Shown here: positions 33,051 to 41,311 of the stretch, in pieces | Layout of the letters: each line of letters starts with the position of its first letter | Position numbering within the stretch: the stretch's first letter is position 1 | From: Bacillota bacterium | GTDB lineage: Bacteria > Bacillota > DSM-12270 > Thermacetogeniales > Thermacetogeniaceae | Reading direction: 5' to 3' | Assembly: GCA_029907475.1 (NCBI GenBank) | Contig: JARYLU010000010.1 | Coordinates: 1-64,000, forward strand | DNA: 64,000 bases | The notes under the pieces: generated by a model | The model's input: only the letters and a program-made list of their open reading frames with translations | Databases searched by the model: none | Told to the model about the DNA's origin: nothing | Program-made: the position numbers and the translations under genes

Positions 33051-33426
33051 CCTGTAAAATCCTCCTCTCACTAAAACTGCGGTAAAGCAAAGTATGCCGC
33101 CCGGCAGCCCCCTGAGCCGCTCACTAGGATACCAGGCAAACCTTCCGGTGCAGGAGGTCGACTTTCCCTATACAAAGTTATACTCTAGTTGACAAAAGCA
33201 TAACTTTGTACCACGGTACTCATCGCGCAAATAGCGTTGCTACCGACGGCCACCTCCATCACCGTCTGGCTCAACTTAAACCCCCAAGGGGGAGCCCCGC
33301 ATACCTAAAAGGCGGGTGTGCGCCTGGCAGGCTCACGGCTTTAAGGCAGCACTCCAGCGTTTTTCCGTCCCGCCCGCCTGGTGAATTGTTACGCCCCTGC
33401 GCCCGGGAAAAGCCTGCACGGCGGAG
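33051..33426. other. 376-bp break in the cobalamin cluster
   Basis: No gene is seen. It holds an 11-bp inverted repeat (33171-33210), a GTACC/GGTAC palindrome just beside it and GC-rich palindromic bits. I do not find a B12 box, so the second half of the cluster is not under its own cobalamin riboswitch here. Confidence 0.5.
33171..33210 (-). promoter_or_regulatory. 11-bp inverted repeat with promoter-like boxes
   Basis: TACAAAGTTAT (33171-33181) and ATAACTTTGTA (33200-33210) are perfect arms around 18 bases. On the minus strand TTGTCA followed after 17 bases by TATAGG spans the repeat and would drive cbiXC-cbiP-cbiA. It may be a regulated promoter or a small mobile-element scar. Confidence 0.45.
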
Positions 33427-34218
33427 CTACCGGGCCTCCCGCGCCCGGACAAGGGAAGCGGCCCAGCGAATTACCTCGGGCAGAGAGGCAGCAGCCTCGC
33501 CGCCGGGTGGTGCCTGCGGGCGGTCCACCACAACCACCGGGAGCCCGCGGGCGCAGGCGGCCGCGACCTTCTCCGCCGTCCCCCCAACGGTCCCGCTCTC
33601 CTTGATCACCAGGATCTCGGCCCTGTACTCTTCCAGCAGGGCCTCGTTGAATTTCTGGGTTCCGGGGCCCTGGAGGGCGACGATTTGCTCCGGACGGAGG
33701 CCGAGCTGCAGGCAGGCGCGCAGTGACTCCGGCACGGGAAGCACCCGTACCGTAAAACGGCAGTTCCGCAAGAGGGGGTGGTTCAAAAAGAACGGGAGGG
33801 GCTTGATGCCTACGGCCAGAAAGACGCGCCCCCTTCCCGAGGCGGCAAGGCGCCCGGCCGCCTCCTCCCAGCCCGGGACGCGGGAGACCAGGGGATGGCC
33901 CGCGGGAAGGGGGGCGCGCGGCCGCTCCCACCGCAGGTACGGAATCCCGCACTGCCGGGCAATCTCCCGTGCGAGGCAGGAAATCCCTGTGGCAAAGGGG
34001 TGTGTCGCGTCGAGAACCCCCCTGATCCCCCTCTTTCCGATCAGCTCCAGCAATTCCGCCGCGTCGAGCGGCCCCTCCCGGACGGAAAGTCCCGGCTGCT
34101 CCCTGAGCAGCCTGCCTCCGTAAGGAGTGGCAGCACTGGCGAGGACCGCGTACCCGGCGGCCGCGAGGTCGGCCGCCAACTCCCTTCCATCTTTTGTCCC
34201 TGCCAGAACGAGAATCAA
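33427..34218 (-). CDS. cbiJ: precorrin-6A / cobalt-precorrin-6A reductase
   Basis: 263 residues from a TTG at 34218 that overlaps the cbiH stop as TTGA, with GGGGGGAG six bases before it; an ATG at 34239 is less well placed. The protein has the CobK/CbiJ pattern ILVLAGTKDGRELAADLAAA, GVLDATHPFATGISCLAREI, YLRWERP, LFLAVGIK-type sequence VFLAVGIKPLPFFL, and IKESGTVGGTAEKVAAA. It reduces the macrocycle using a pyridine nucleotide. Last gene in the cbiL-F-G-H-J run. Confidence 0.9.
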   Translation of the reverse strand: MILVLAGTKDGRELAADLAAAGYAVLASAATPYGGRLLREQPGLSVREGPLDAAELLELIGKRGIRGVLDATHPFATGISCLAREIARQCGIPYLRWERPRAPLPAGHPLVSRVPGWEEAAGRLAASGRGRVFLAVGIKPLPFFLNHPLLRNCRFTVRVLPVPESLRACLQLGLRPEQIVALQGPGTQKFNEALLEEYRAEILVIKESGTVGGTAEKVAAACARGLPVVVVDRPQAPPGGEAAASLPEVIRWAASLVRAREAR

Positions 34219-34964
34219 TCCCGGCTCCCCCCCAAGCATCCAACAGGGTAACCCCGCGGTGTGACGAGATAGCCCTCTTTCACGTAACTCCGGCTGTTCC
34301 CGACAAGCACAAGAGACTGCATGCCGACCTCAACGCCGGGCAGGCCTGCCAGGTCGGTGAGCACCACCTGCTGCCCGCGCCGCCCGGCCGCTGTTACTAC
34401 GCCGACCGGGGTTTCCGGCGCCCGGTATTTAAGGAGAATCTCCCTTGCTGCCGCAAGCTGGGTGACCCGCCGCTTGCTTTTGGGGTTGTACAGGACGACC
34501 ACGAAATCCCCCCAGGCGGCGGCCTCAATCCTGCGCAGGATCACCTCCCAGGGCGTCAGGAGGTCGCTCAGGCTGATCACCGCAAAATCGTGCATCAGGG
34601 GAGCCCCCAGCAGGCCGGCTGCAGCCGAGGCGGCGGTGATCCCGGGCACCACCTCGAAATCGACCTGTTGCCGCCGTCCCGTACTCAGCAGCACCTCCAG
34701 CACCAGGCCTGCCATCCCGTAGATCCCCGGGTCCCCGCTGCTCACCACCGCGACTCTCCGGCCGGCAAGAGCAAGCTCAACGGCATGCCTGGCGCGCGCC
34801 ACCTCCTCCCGCATCCCGCTCCCTACCCGCTCCTGTCCCGGAAGGAGCACTCCCTCAAGCAGCCGGAGATAGGGCCGGTACCCGACAACCACCTCCGCCT
34901 GCCGCAGCAGCTCAAAGGCGCGGCGACTTAAATCCGCCGGATCGCCCGGCCCGATGCCGACCAC
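34215..34964 (-). CDS. cbiH: cobalt-precorrin-3B C17-methyltransferase
   Basis: 249 residues from a GTG at 34964; the frame stays open to 35066 but those codons overlap the end of cbiG and have no family likeness. SAM-dependent tetrapyrrole methylase: VVGIGPGDPADLSRRAFELL, then VAVVSSGDPGIYGMAGLVLE, EVVPGITAASAAAGLLGAPL, MHDFAVISLSDLLTPWE and VVLYNPKSKRR, the last two specific to CbiH/CobJ. It methylates C17 with ring contraction. The stop overlaps the cbiJ start. Confidence 0.92.
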   Translation of the reverse strand: MVGIGPGDPADLSRRAFELLRQAEVVVGYRPYLRLLEGVLLPGQERVGSGMREEVARARHAVELALAGRRVAVVSSGDPGIYGMAGLVLEVLLSTGRRQQVDFEVVPGITAASAAAGLLGAPLMHDFAVISLSDLLTPWEVILRRIEAAAWGDFVVVLYNPKSKRRVTQLAAAREILLKYRAPETPVGVVTAAGRRGQQVVLTDLAGLPGVEVGMQSLVLVGNSRSYVKEGYLVTPRGYPVGCLGGSRD

Positions 34965-36049
34965 AGCAAGCAGGCCTCGGCGAGGGCGACGGTGACCTTC
35001 CCCAGCTTCAGCTTGGGAAGAACGAGCACCCCCTCCGGGACCGCTGCCAGGGCTGCTGTTTCGCATACATTTCCCACCCCCATCTGTCTCCGCACAAACT
35101 CCGAATCCTTGAGGCCGGGCCTCCCCTCCAGGATCCCTCGCAAAAGGGAAGAAGTGAAAAAATGCAGGGGAAGTCCCAGGTTCCGGGCCGCCTCCCTCAA
35201 CCCTTTTTCGTTCACTTTGGCGGCGTGAGTGGCAAGGACCCCCAGGCTCCCCGGGTGGCGCCCGGCCCGGCTGCAGGCCTCTGCGAGGGCGTCCATGATC
35301 TCTCCGGACGGTACTCCCCGCCGGCAGCCGATTCCTGCGGCGAGGCTGGGGGGGCAGAGATAGCAGCCGGCCGGGGGAAAGTGCGAAACCTTTCTGCTGG
35401 TTGCATAAACGGAAAAGGGCACGGGATCTGCCGGGGAACCCTGCGCAAGATCCCGGTGGGCCCGGAGGGGCTGAATTTCAAGCCCCGGGAATTCTTCCCT
35501 TCCCAAAGGAGGCTCCCAGTCGGTATAAACAATGACCGGCTTCCCCTCAAGCAGGGCTCTGTTGGCTGCTTTCACAGGCTCCCGCGGGACCGGGAGAAAC
35601 CCCCAGCGACGGGCGAGGAGGTCCACCGCGGCCTTCCCCCGGATATCGGTGGCGGTAGTAACCACCGGAACCGCTCCCAGCAGCCCCGCGACCCGCCGTG
35701 CGAGGTTATTCGCGCCTCCCCAGTGCCCCCCGACCAGGCTGATGGCAAACCTCCCCCCTTCGTCCACTACCACGACCGCGGGGTCGCGCCATTTACCGGC
35801 GAGGAGAGGGGCGAGCACCCGGACAACGATCCCCACCGCCATAATGAACACAAAACCCTCGTACCGGTCCCAAAGAGAGCCCACCAGGGCACCCAGCGGG
35901 GAGGTGGCGCAGTGCACCCGGGCGCTCCCCCCCTCCTCATTCCAGGCTGCCGCCAGCCTTCCGGCGAGCGCCTCCCCTCCCGGGGTCAGGGCTAAAACCG
36001 CAAGACGCCGGACCTCCCCTGTTCCCCTTACCGCATACCGTTCCCCCAT
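34928..36049 (-). CDS. cbiG: cobalt-precorrin-5A hydrolase
   Basis: 373 residues. It opens the lactone ring of cobalt-precorrin-5A, releasing acetaldehyde. The N-terminal domain has GFVFIMAVGIVVRVLAPLLA and DPAVVVVDEGGRFAISLVGG with HWGGAN; a central linker follows, and the C-terminal domain has LAAGIGCRRGVPSGEIMDAL, LGVLATHAAKVNEKGL and GNVCETAAL. The start is three bases from the cbiF stop. The end overlaps cbiH by about 37 bases. Confidence 0.94.
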   Translation of the reverse strand: MGERYAVRGTGEVRRLAVLALTPGGEALAGRLAAAWNEEGGSARVHCATSPLGALVGSLWDRYEGFVFIMAVGIVVRVLAPLLAGKWRDPAVVVVDEGGRFAISLVGGHWGGANNLARRVAGLLGAVPVVTTATDIRGKAAVDLLARRWGFLPVPREPVKAANRALLEGKPVIVYTDWEPPLGREEFPGLEIQPLRAHRDLAQGSPADPVPFSVYATSRKVSHFPPAGCYLCPPSLAAGIGCRRGVPSGEIMDALAEACSRAGRHPGSLGVLATHAAKVNEKGLREAARNLGLPLHFFTSSLLRGILEGRPGLKDSEFVRRQMGVGNVCETAALAAVPEGVLVLPKLKLGKVTVALAEACLLWSASGRAIRRI

Positions 36050-36052
36050 CTC

Positions 36053-36832
36053 CTATCCTCTTTTCCCGCCGCGGTAACCGTGAGCGAAGGACGGGTCGTA
36101 AAGGAGGGAGCGCGCCCTGCGCTCCCCCAGGAAATCCCCGACGAAAACGAGGGCCGTCCTGGAAATCCCCGCTTCGCGCGCCTTCGTCTCCAGGTCCGCC
36201 AGATTTCCCCGGATCACCCGCGCCCCGGGCCAGGATGCCCGCGCCACAATTGCGGCCGGGGTCTCGGGAGGAAAGTGCGCCCTTAAGTCTGCCACCGCCT
36301 GGGGGAGCAGGTGGGCGCTCAAAAAAAGACAGGTCGTCGCCCGGTGGCGGGATAATTCCCGGAGGGACTCGGAAGCTGGAACCGGGGTCCTCCCCCCCTG
36401 GCGCGTCAGGATCACCGTCTGGGTTCCGCCGGGCACCGTGAGTTCCCTCCCCAGGAGCGCGGCCGCGGCAAGAAAGGAGCTCACGCCGGGCACGATCTCG
36501 TAAGGGATTCCCCTTGCCGCGAGGAGATCGAGCTGCTCCTGGAGGGCGCCGTACAAAGCAGGGTCCCCGGAATGGAGGCGCACCACCCTCTTTCCGGCTG
36601 CAACCCCTTCCGTTATCAGGTCGACCATCTCCTCGAGGGTCAGAACTGCCGTATCGCGGCAGGGGACCCCCTCTTTCACGTTCCGGAGCAGTTCCGGGTT
36701 CACCAGTGAACCCGCATAAAGAACCAGGTCCGCCTCCCGCAGGAGGCGCAGGCCCTTGACTGTAATCAGTTCAGGGTCCCCGGGCCCCGCCCCGATAAAG
36801 TAGACAATTCCCTTCCGTACCTTCCCGGCCAC
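36053..36832 (-). CDS. cbiF: cobalt-precorrin-4 C11-methyltransferase
   Basis: 259 residues from a GTG with GAGGAGG before it. SAM-dependent methylase: VYFIGAGPGDPELITVKGLR, DLVLYAGSLVNPELL, VVRLHSGDPALYGALQEQLD, YEIVPGVSSFLAAAALLGRE and LTVPGGTQTVILTRQGGRTP, the last typical of CbiF/CobM. It methylates C11 of cobalt-precorrin-4. Between cbiL and cbiG. Confidence 0.95.
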   Translation of the reverse strand: MAGKVRKGIVYFIGAGPGDPELITVKGLRLLREADLVLYAGSLVNPELLRNVKEGVPCRDTAVLTLEEMVDLITEGVAAGKRVVRLHSGDPALYGALQEQLDLLAARGIPYEIVPGVSSFLAAAALLGRELTVPGGTQTVILTRQGGRTPVPASESLRELSRHRATTCLFLSAHLLPQAVADLRAHFPPETPAAIVARASWPGARVIRGNLADLETKAREAGISRTALVFVGDFLGERRARSLLYDPSFAHGYRGGKRG

Positions 36833-36845
36833 AATGTAACCTCCT

Positions 36846-37616
36846 CTAATCTAACATCTCAAGAAGCGCCTCTCCGGCGCCCTTCCTGCCCACCAGAATC
36901 AGCGAAAAATAGTCCCCGGGGAGCTCCTTCGCCCCGGCGAGGTTCTCCAGGGCCAGCTGCCCGGGCATCCCGCACCTGCAGACGTAAGCGGCATCCTCGA
37001 GACGACCCGCTTCCGCCAGGAGGCACAGGACCTCCTCAAGCACAGGCGCCACTTTGAGCAGGACCACATTATCGAAAGCGGCAAGCACCTGGCGCAGAAA
37101 GGCGGGGTCGCGCGTGGCGGGAACCACGGCCAGGCACTCCCGGCCGAGGGCAAGCGGGCGGTTCAGGAGGGCGGCCGCCGCGCTGAAAGAGGTAATCCCG
37201 GGGATCGTCTCCACCTCAAGACCGGGTCTTGCCCTCTGCAGAGCCTCGCACAAATAGAAATGGGTGCTGTACAGAGAGCTGTCCCCCAGTGTGACAAAGG
37301 CGGAGTCCCGGCCGGCATCGAGCACGGCCGCGACCGCCTGCGCGGCCCCCTCCCACGCTTGCTCCAATTTCCGGCGCTGCCGCGTCATTGGAAAGACCAA
37401 TTCCCGCACCTCCTGGCCGGACCGCAAAAGGGGGTTGATGATTTTCAAGGCCCGGCTCTTCTCCCCCGCATCCCCGCGGGGCACGAAAACCACCGGCACC
37501 TCCTGGAGAACGCGCACCGCCTTTAATGTTAAAAGCTCCGGGGCGCCGGGGCCGGCGCCGATTCCGTAAAACTTTCCCCTTTGCCGGGCCTGTTTTTTCT
37601 GCACCTGCTTCTCCAC
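36846..37616 (-). CDS. cbiL: cobalt-precorrin-2 C20-methyltransferase
   Basis: 256 residues from a GTG at 37616, seven bases after GGAGGG. The frame runs on upstream through the 87-bp repeat, but that extension is an accident of the repeat and is not part of the protein. Motifs: KFYGIGAGPGAPELLTLKAV, VVFVPRGDAGEKSRALKII, AFVTLGDSSLYSTHFYLCEA (CbiL/CobI-specific) and VETIPGITSFSAAAALLNRP. It adds the C20 methyl group. The 240-bp gap between cbiET and cbiL is unusual in this tight cluster. Confidence 0.94.
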   Translation of the reverse strand: MEKQVQKKQARQRGKFYGIGAGPGAPELLTLKAVRVLQEVPVVFVPRGDAGEKSRALKIINPLLRSGQEVRELVFPMTRQRRKLEQAWEGAAQAVAAVLDAGRDSAFVTLGDSSLYSTHFYLCEALQRARPGLEVETIPGITSFSAAAALLNRPLALGRECLAVVPATRDPAFLRQVLAAFDNVVLLKVAPVLEEVLCLLAEAGRLEDAAYVCRCGMPGQLALENLAGAKELPGDYFSLILVGRKGAGEALLEMLD

Positions 37617-37653
37617 TTCCACCCCTCCGCCATGAAAAATACGAATCCAGGTT

Positions 37654-37740
37654 ATCCTTGCGCTCGCTCCCGGACTCCGGTCGGTTGCCAGGCAAGCACT
37701 TCCACTCGCTCCTGATTCCGCTCCCAGCACTCACTGCTGC
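37654..37740 (-). repeat. 87-bp dispersed repeat, copy B
   Basis: Identical over 87 bases to 21996-22082. It lies within the cobalamin operon between cbiET and cbiL. Unlike copy A it is followed (towards cbiET) by about 60 bases and two adjacent hairpins. Confidence 0.9.
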
Positions 37741-37798
37741 TTCGTGAGCCAAAAAGATACAAAACAGAACCATAAGTCGCTCGCTGGTAGACTCGTCG

Positions 37799-37836
37799 GA
37801 GTATTTTCATACTCTGTTGGTGTCACTAGAAGTGAC
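37799..37836. repeat. pair of adjacent hairpins beside repeat copy B
   Basis: GAGTAT-TTTC-ATACTC (37799-37814) and GTCACT-AGA-AGTGAC (37822-37836) are perfect small stems in a row. They may be part of a longer form of the dispersed repeat, since ATGAAAAT on the minus strand is shared with the flank of copy A. Confidence 0.6.
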
Positions 37837-37855
37837 GTGAAAATCTTCCCGGCAT

Positions 37856-39223
37856 TTATGGATACGCCCGGCGGGCGCGCAGGATAAAGACAGGGTTCTC
37901 CCCCTGCCAGATCCGCGCCCTCCCGCGGTAAGCAACCCGCGCCAGGTTGACCAGGACCGCCTCCTGGTCCCGCCACCCGCCTTCATGCAGGACCTGCCAG
38001 GCGGTGCTGAAAGTCTCCGGCGTCACCGCTGTGAGCACAAGGGTCCCCTCTTCGCGCAGCCAGCCCCGGGCGGCCGCAAGAATTTCCGGGAGCCTCCCGC
38101 CGCTCCCCCCGATCAGGACGCAATCCGCCGGGGGAAAGCCGGTGCACGCTCCAGGGGCCTCTCCCGCCACGAGCACGGCATTGGGTACCCGGAACTTTTC
38201 AAGGTTGGCGCGGATCAGTGCCTGTGCGGCAGGGTCCCTTTCAACCGCAAAGACCCGGCCCGGGGCGATCAGGCGCGCCGCCTCGACCGTCCATGACCCT
38301 GTGCCCGCCCCGATTTCATAAACAACCATTCCTCTTTTCAACTGCGCCTTGCACAGGGTGAGGGCGCGGACCTCGGCCTGAGACATCGCCACCTCCCCCC
38401 GCACGAAAAGCTCGTCCGGGAGCCCCGGCGTCACCATCGGGCCGGCTTCATCCGTACCGGGTTCCTGCAGGAGGTTCCCGTCCGGGCCGGGTTCCGGCCG
38501 GACCGCTTCGCCTGCCCCGGGCCCCTGCGGGACAGCTTCCTGGAGCAGGATCACCACGCTGTTCCCCCGGCCCGGAAGCTGTGCCCCTTCCTCAAGGCTG
38601 GTCGAAGTCACCACCTCGCCCGGCAGTCCCAGATCGGTAAGCACCCAGACCTGGCGGAAGCGTTTTCCCTGCACCAAAAAATACCGGCAGACCGCCGCCG
38701 GAGGAAAACGGGGGTCTGTGAGGACCGCCACCCTGTCAAAGCGGCAGGCCCGCGCCAGTTCCCCCGCCTCCCTGCCGTGGACGCTGACGCAGTACAGGTC
38801 CTCCCAGTTCAGGCCCAGCCGGGCGCACGCCAGTTGGAGACAGCTGATCCCGGGGACCACCCTCAGGTTGGCCTCCCCAAACCGCGCCCTGAGGCGCGGG
38901 AGGAGGCTGAAAAAGCCGGGGTCGCCGGAGAGGAGGACAGCCACCCGCCGCTCCTGCCGGGCCGCTTCGATGAAGTCGAGAACCTCCTCCAGGTTACGGT
39001 CGATCCGGCGGCATTCCTTTCCTGAAGCTGCAAAGAGCGCGAGGGCGCGCTGCCCCCCGACGAGGACCTCCGCCCCCGCCACCGCGGCCCCGGCGGCAGG
39101 CGTAAGATGCTCTCTGCTCCCGGGTCCAATCCCCACCACAGTCACCGGATAAGCCAAATCAACCAGTCCTTCCCCAGTTAAATTAAATGTCCGGCTTTCC
39201 TTGAAAATATCATTTTCCTTCAT
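37856..39223 (-). CDS. cbiET: precorrin-6Y C5,15-methyltransferase (decarboxylating), CbiE-CbiT fusion
   Basis: 455 residues from an ATG at 39223 that overlaps the cbiD stop as ATGA. Residues 20-235 are CbiE: VTVVGIGPGSREHLTPAAGA, RVAVLLSGDPGFFSLLPRLR, LRVVPGISCLQLACARLGLN and VLTDPRFPPAAV. Residues 280-455 are CbiT: GLPDELFVRGEVAMSQAEVR, KAQLKRGMVVYEIGAGTGSW (SAM site) and CVLIGGSGGRLPEIL. Together they methylate C5 and C15 and remove the C12 acetate carboxyl. A Gly/Pro/Glu-rich linker joins them. The order here is fused as in CobL. Confidence 0.95.
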   Translation of the reverse strand: MKENDIFKESRTFNLTGEGLVDLAYPVTVVGIGPGSREHLTPAAGAAVAGAEVLVGGQRALALFAASGKECRRIDRNLEEVLDFIEAARQERRVAVLLSGDPGFFSLLPRLRARFGEANLRVVPGISCLQLACARLGLNWEDLYCVSVHGREAGELARACRFDRVAVLTDPRFPPAAVCRYFLVQGKRFRQVWVLTDLGLPGEVVTSTSLEEGAQLPGRGNSVVILLQEAVPQGPGAGEAVRPEPGPDGNLLQEPGTDEAGPMVTPGLPDELFVRGEVAMSQAEVRALTLCKAQLKRGMVVYEIGAGTGSWTVEAARLIAPGRVFAVERDPAAQALIRANLEKFRVPNAVLVAGEAPGACTGFPPADCVLIGGSGGRLPEILAAARGWLREEGTLVLTAVTPETFSTAWQVLHEGGWRDQEAVLVNLARVAYRGRARIWQGENPVFILRARRAYP

Positions 39224-40422
39224 TCGGCGGGGACGGCGCCGCCCGGGGCGAGGCTCCGGCGGAGCGCCCAGCCTGCATCCTGAACGATCTTTGCGGCGTT
39301 TCCATCCCAGCCCAAAATCTCCTCCCGGTAAGAGAAGAGGACCGTTCCCACCCGCAAAGCGTCCCGCGCGAAGTTTTGGGCGCGCCGGCTGGCGCGGGCT
39401 GCCAGATCGCACCAAACCGCTCCTAAACCGGCCTCCCGGAGGAGGGCAGCCATCCCCTCCACCGTTGGGAAGTCCAGGATGGCGCGGACAAGCTCAACAG
39501 GCGCCCCCCTGGCAGCCGCAAGGGCGGCAACAACCTCTCCTCTTCCGTCTGCAACCCGGTTGTGGGTGTGAAAAACACCGGCGGCAACCTTCGCCAGCTT
39601 CCCTGCATGCCCCCATAAAATCACCTGCCGGAACCCGCGCCGGGCGCACTCCTCCAGCATAAATCCCATATAGTTGCCCACGAGCACCACCGCATCATGA
39701 GAAACTCCGTAACCCTCTACGGCAAGACTCTTCCCCCGCCGCCCCGGAGTGAGGAGCAGGACCTGCTCCCCCGCCGCCCGCGCGATCTGGAGCTGGGGAA
39801 CGAGGGCGAGTTTGAAGGCCTCTTCCGACATCGGCTCCACAATCCCGGTTGTTCCTAAAATCGAAATCCCCCCGAGGATCCCCAGCTGAGGGTTCATGGT
39901 CTGCCGCGCCAGCCTCTCACCTTCCGGAACGCTGATCACGATCTCCGCACCGGAGCCGGGGGGCAGCACCGCGGCCACATTTTCTTTGATCATCTGGAGG
40001 GGCACCGGATTGATGGCGGGCTGCCCCGGAGGTACGGCAAGGCCGCTCTTTGTTACGGTCCCGACCCCGGGACCCCCCCGCACCGTGATTCCTCCGGGCC
40101 GAATCCTTGCGGCAGCCTCGATTCGCGCCCCGTGGGTCACATCAGGGTCATCCCCGGCGTCCTTGATCACCCAGGCGACGGCACAATCTCCGGAGCACAC
40201 CGTTCCCCCGACCGGGAGGGACGCGACCCGCCCCCCGGGCAGGTTGACGGGAACGGTCTCCGGCTCCTCCCCGCGGAGGGCGAGCACCGCCGCCCGCGCC
40301 GCGGCCGCCGCGCAGGTGCCTGTGGTGTAGCCCCGGCGCAGCAGTTTCCCGCGGCGGTACGAGGCCCCACTCTCCTCTTTCCAAAAAGAGCTTCCCGGTT
40401 CATCTCCCCAGAACTTTCCCAC
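39220..40422 (-). CDS. cbiD: cobalt-precorrin-5B C1-methyltransferase
   Basis: About 400 residues from a GTG at 40422 after GGAGGGGAG; the frame is open further upstream over the cbiO end. The core begins LLRRGYTTGTCAAAAARAAV, the CbiD signature. DAGDDPDVTHGARIEAAARI, GGPGVGTVTKSGLAVPPGQP, AINPVPLQMI, NPQLGILGGISILGTTGIV and VILWGHAGKLAKVAAGVFHT follow. It transfers a methyl group to C1. The stop is coupled to cbiET. Confidence 0.94.
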   Translation of the reverse strand: MGKFWGDEPGSSFWKEESGASYRRGKLLRRGYTTGTCAAAAARAAVLALRGEEPETVPVNLPGGRVASLPVGGTVCSGDCAVAWVIKDAGDDPDVTHGARIEAAARIRPGGITVRGGPGVGTVTKSGLAVPPGQPAINPVPLQMIKENVAAVLPPGSGAEIVISVPEGERLARQTMNPQLGILGGISILGTTGIVEPMSEEAFKLALVPQLQIARAAGEQVLLLTPGRRGKSLAVEGYGVSHDAVVLVGNYMGFMLEECARRGFRQVILWGHAGKLAKVAAGVFHTHNRVADGRGEVVAALAAARGAPVELVRAILDFPTVEGMAALLREAGLGAVWCDLAARASRRAQNFARDALRVGTVLFSYREEILGWDGNAAKIVQDAGWALRRSLAPGGAVPAE

Positions 40423-41311
40423 ACAACTCCCCTCCACAGAGCTCCCCGCAAGTTCTGCCTGGAAAAAAACCACCGTTCTTTTGGGCGATCCTCAAAAGCA
40501 GTTCCCCTTTCGTTTTCGGCGGCAAGCCCGCCGGGACCCAACCCTTTCTTAATAATTCCTCGTAGACGTCAATCAGCCACGGCCTTTCCAGCCCGGCTTC
40601 ATCCAAAAGCTGCCGTTTATAGAAAATCTCTTCAGGCGGACCCTCTCCGACCACCGTCCCATCTTTCATAATGAATATATGATCTGCCCAGGCGTAAGCC
40701 AGATCTACATCATGGGTAGAAAAAATGACGGTCACGCCTCCGCTGTTAATTTCATCGAAGAGCTTCATGATCTGGCCGGCATGCTTGATATCCAAACAGG
40801 CGGTGGGTTCATCGCAAATCAGCACCTGGGGCTGCATCGCCAGGATATCGGCGATCGCCACCCGCTTTTTCTGGCCGTAGCTCAAAAAATGGGTAGGCCT
40901 GTCCTGCAGGGGAAGGGTCCCCGTGGCGGCCATCGCTTTCTCGACCCGTTCCCCCACCTCCTCGCGGGACAGCCCCAGGTTCAGGGGGCCAAAAGAGATC
41001 TCCTGCCTTACGCTGGCTGAGAATAACTGCGTCTCGGGATCTTGAAAGATGATGCCGACCCTTTTCCGCAGCTCGAGAAGAGCGGCATGATGATACCGGA
41101 CACCCTCTCCGGAAAAATAGATCTTTCCCCGCTGCGGCCGCAGGATGCCGTTGAAATGCAGGAATAAAGTGGTCTTTCCCGCCCCGTTGGGCCCCAAAAA
41201 GGCCGCCTTCTTGCCCCCGGGAATGGACAGGTTAACATCAACCAGCGCCTGCGTCCCGTCGGGGTAACTAAAACTTACCCCCCGGGCTTCCAGGATCGGA
41301 TCCTTTCTCAA
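40400..41311 (-). CDS. cbiO: cobalt ECF transporter ATPase
   Basis: 303 residues from a TTG at 41311 that overlaps the cbiQ stop as TTGA, with GGGGGTGG before it. ABC ATPase with Walker A FLGPNGAGKTTLFLHF, the Q-loop IIFQDPETQLF, the signature LSYGQKKRVAIADILAMQPQ, Walker B VLICDEPTACLD and the switch His in IFSTHDVD. It powers Co(II) uptake with CbiM, CbiN and CbiQ. A C-terminal extension of about 30 residues ends in a Cys/Gly-rich repeat (CGELCGGELCGK), an odd tail that might bind metal or be non-functional. Confidence 0.94.
   Translation of the reverse strand: MRKDPILEARGVSFSYPDGTQALVDVNLSIPGGKKAAFLGPNGAGKTTLFLHFNGILRPQRGKIYFSGEGVRYHHAALLELRKRVGIIFQDPETQLFSASVRQEISFGPLNLGLSREEVGERVEKAMAATGTLPLQDRPTHFLSYGQKKRVAIADILAMQPQVLICDEPTACLDIKHAGQIMKLFDEINSGGVTVIFSTHDVDLAYAWADHIFIMKDGTVVGEGPPEEIFYKRQLLDEAGLERPWLIDVYEELLRKGWVPAGLPPKTKGELLLRIAQKNGGFFPGRTCGELCGGELCGKVLGR

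Noticed and set aside
33051-33426. Second cobalamin riboswitch in the gap before cbiJ
   Set aside because: No B12 box or aptamer landmarks are present on either strand.
36846-37730. cbiL with a long N-terminal extension to 37730
   Set aside because: The extra residues are encoded by the 87-bp repeat, also present near yedF, and have no likeness to CbiL.
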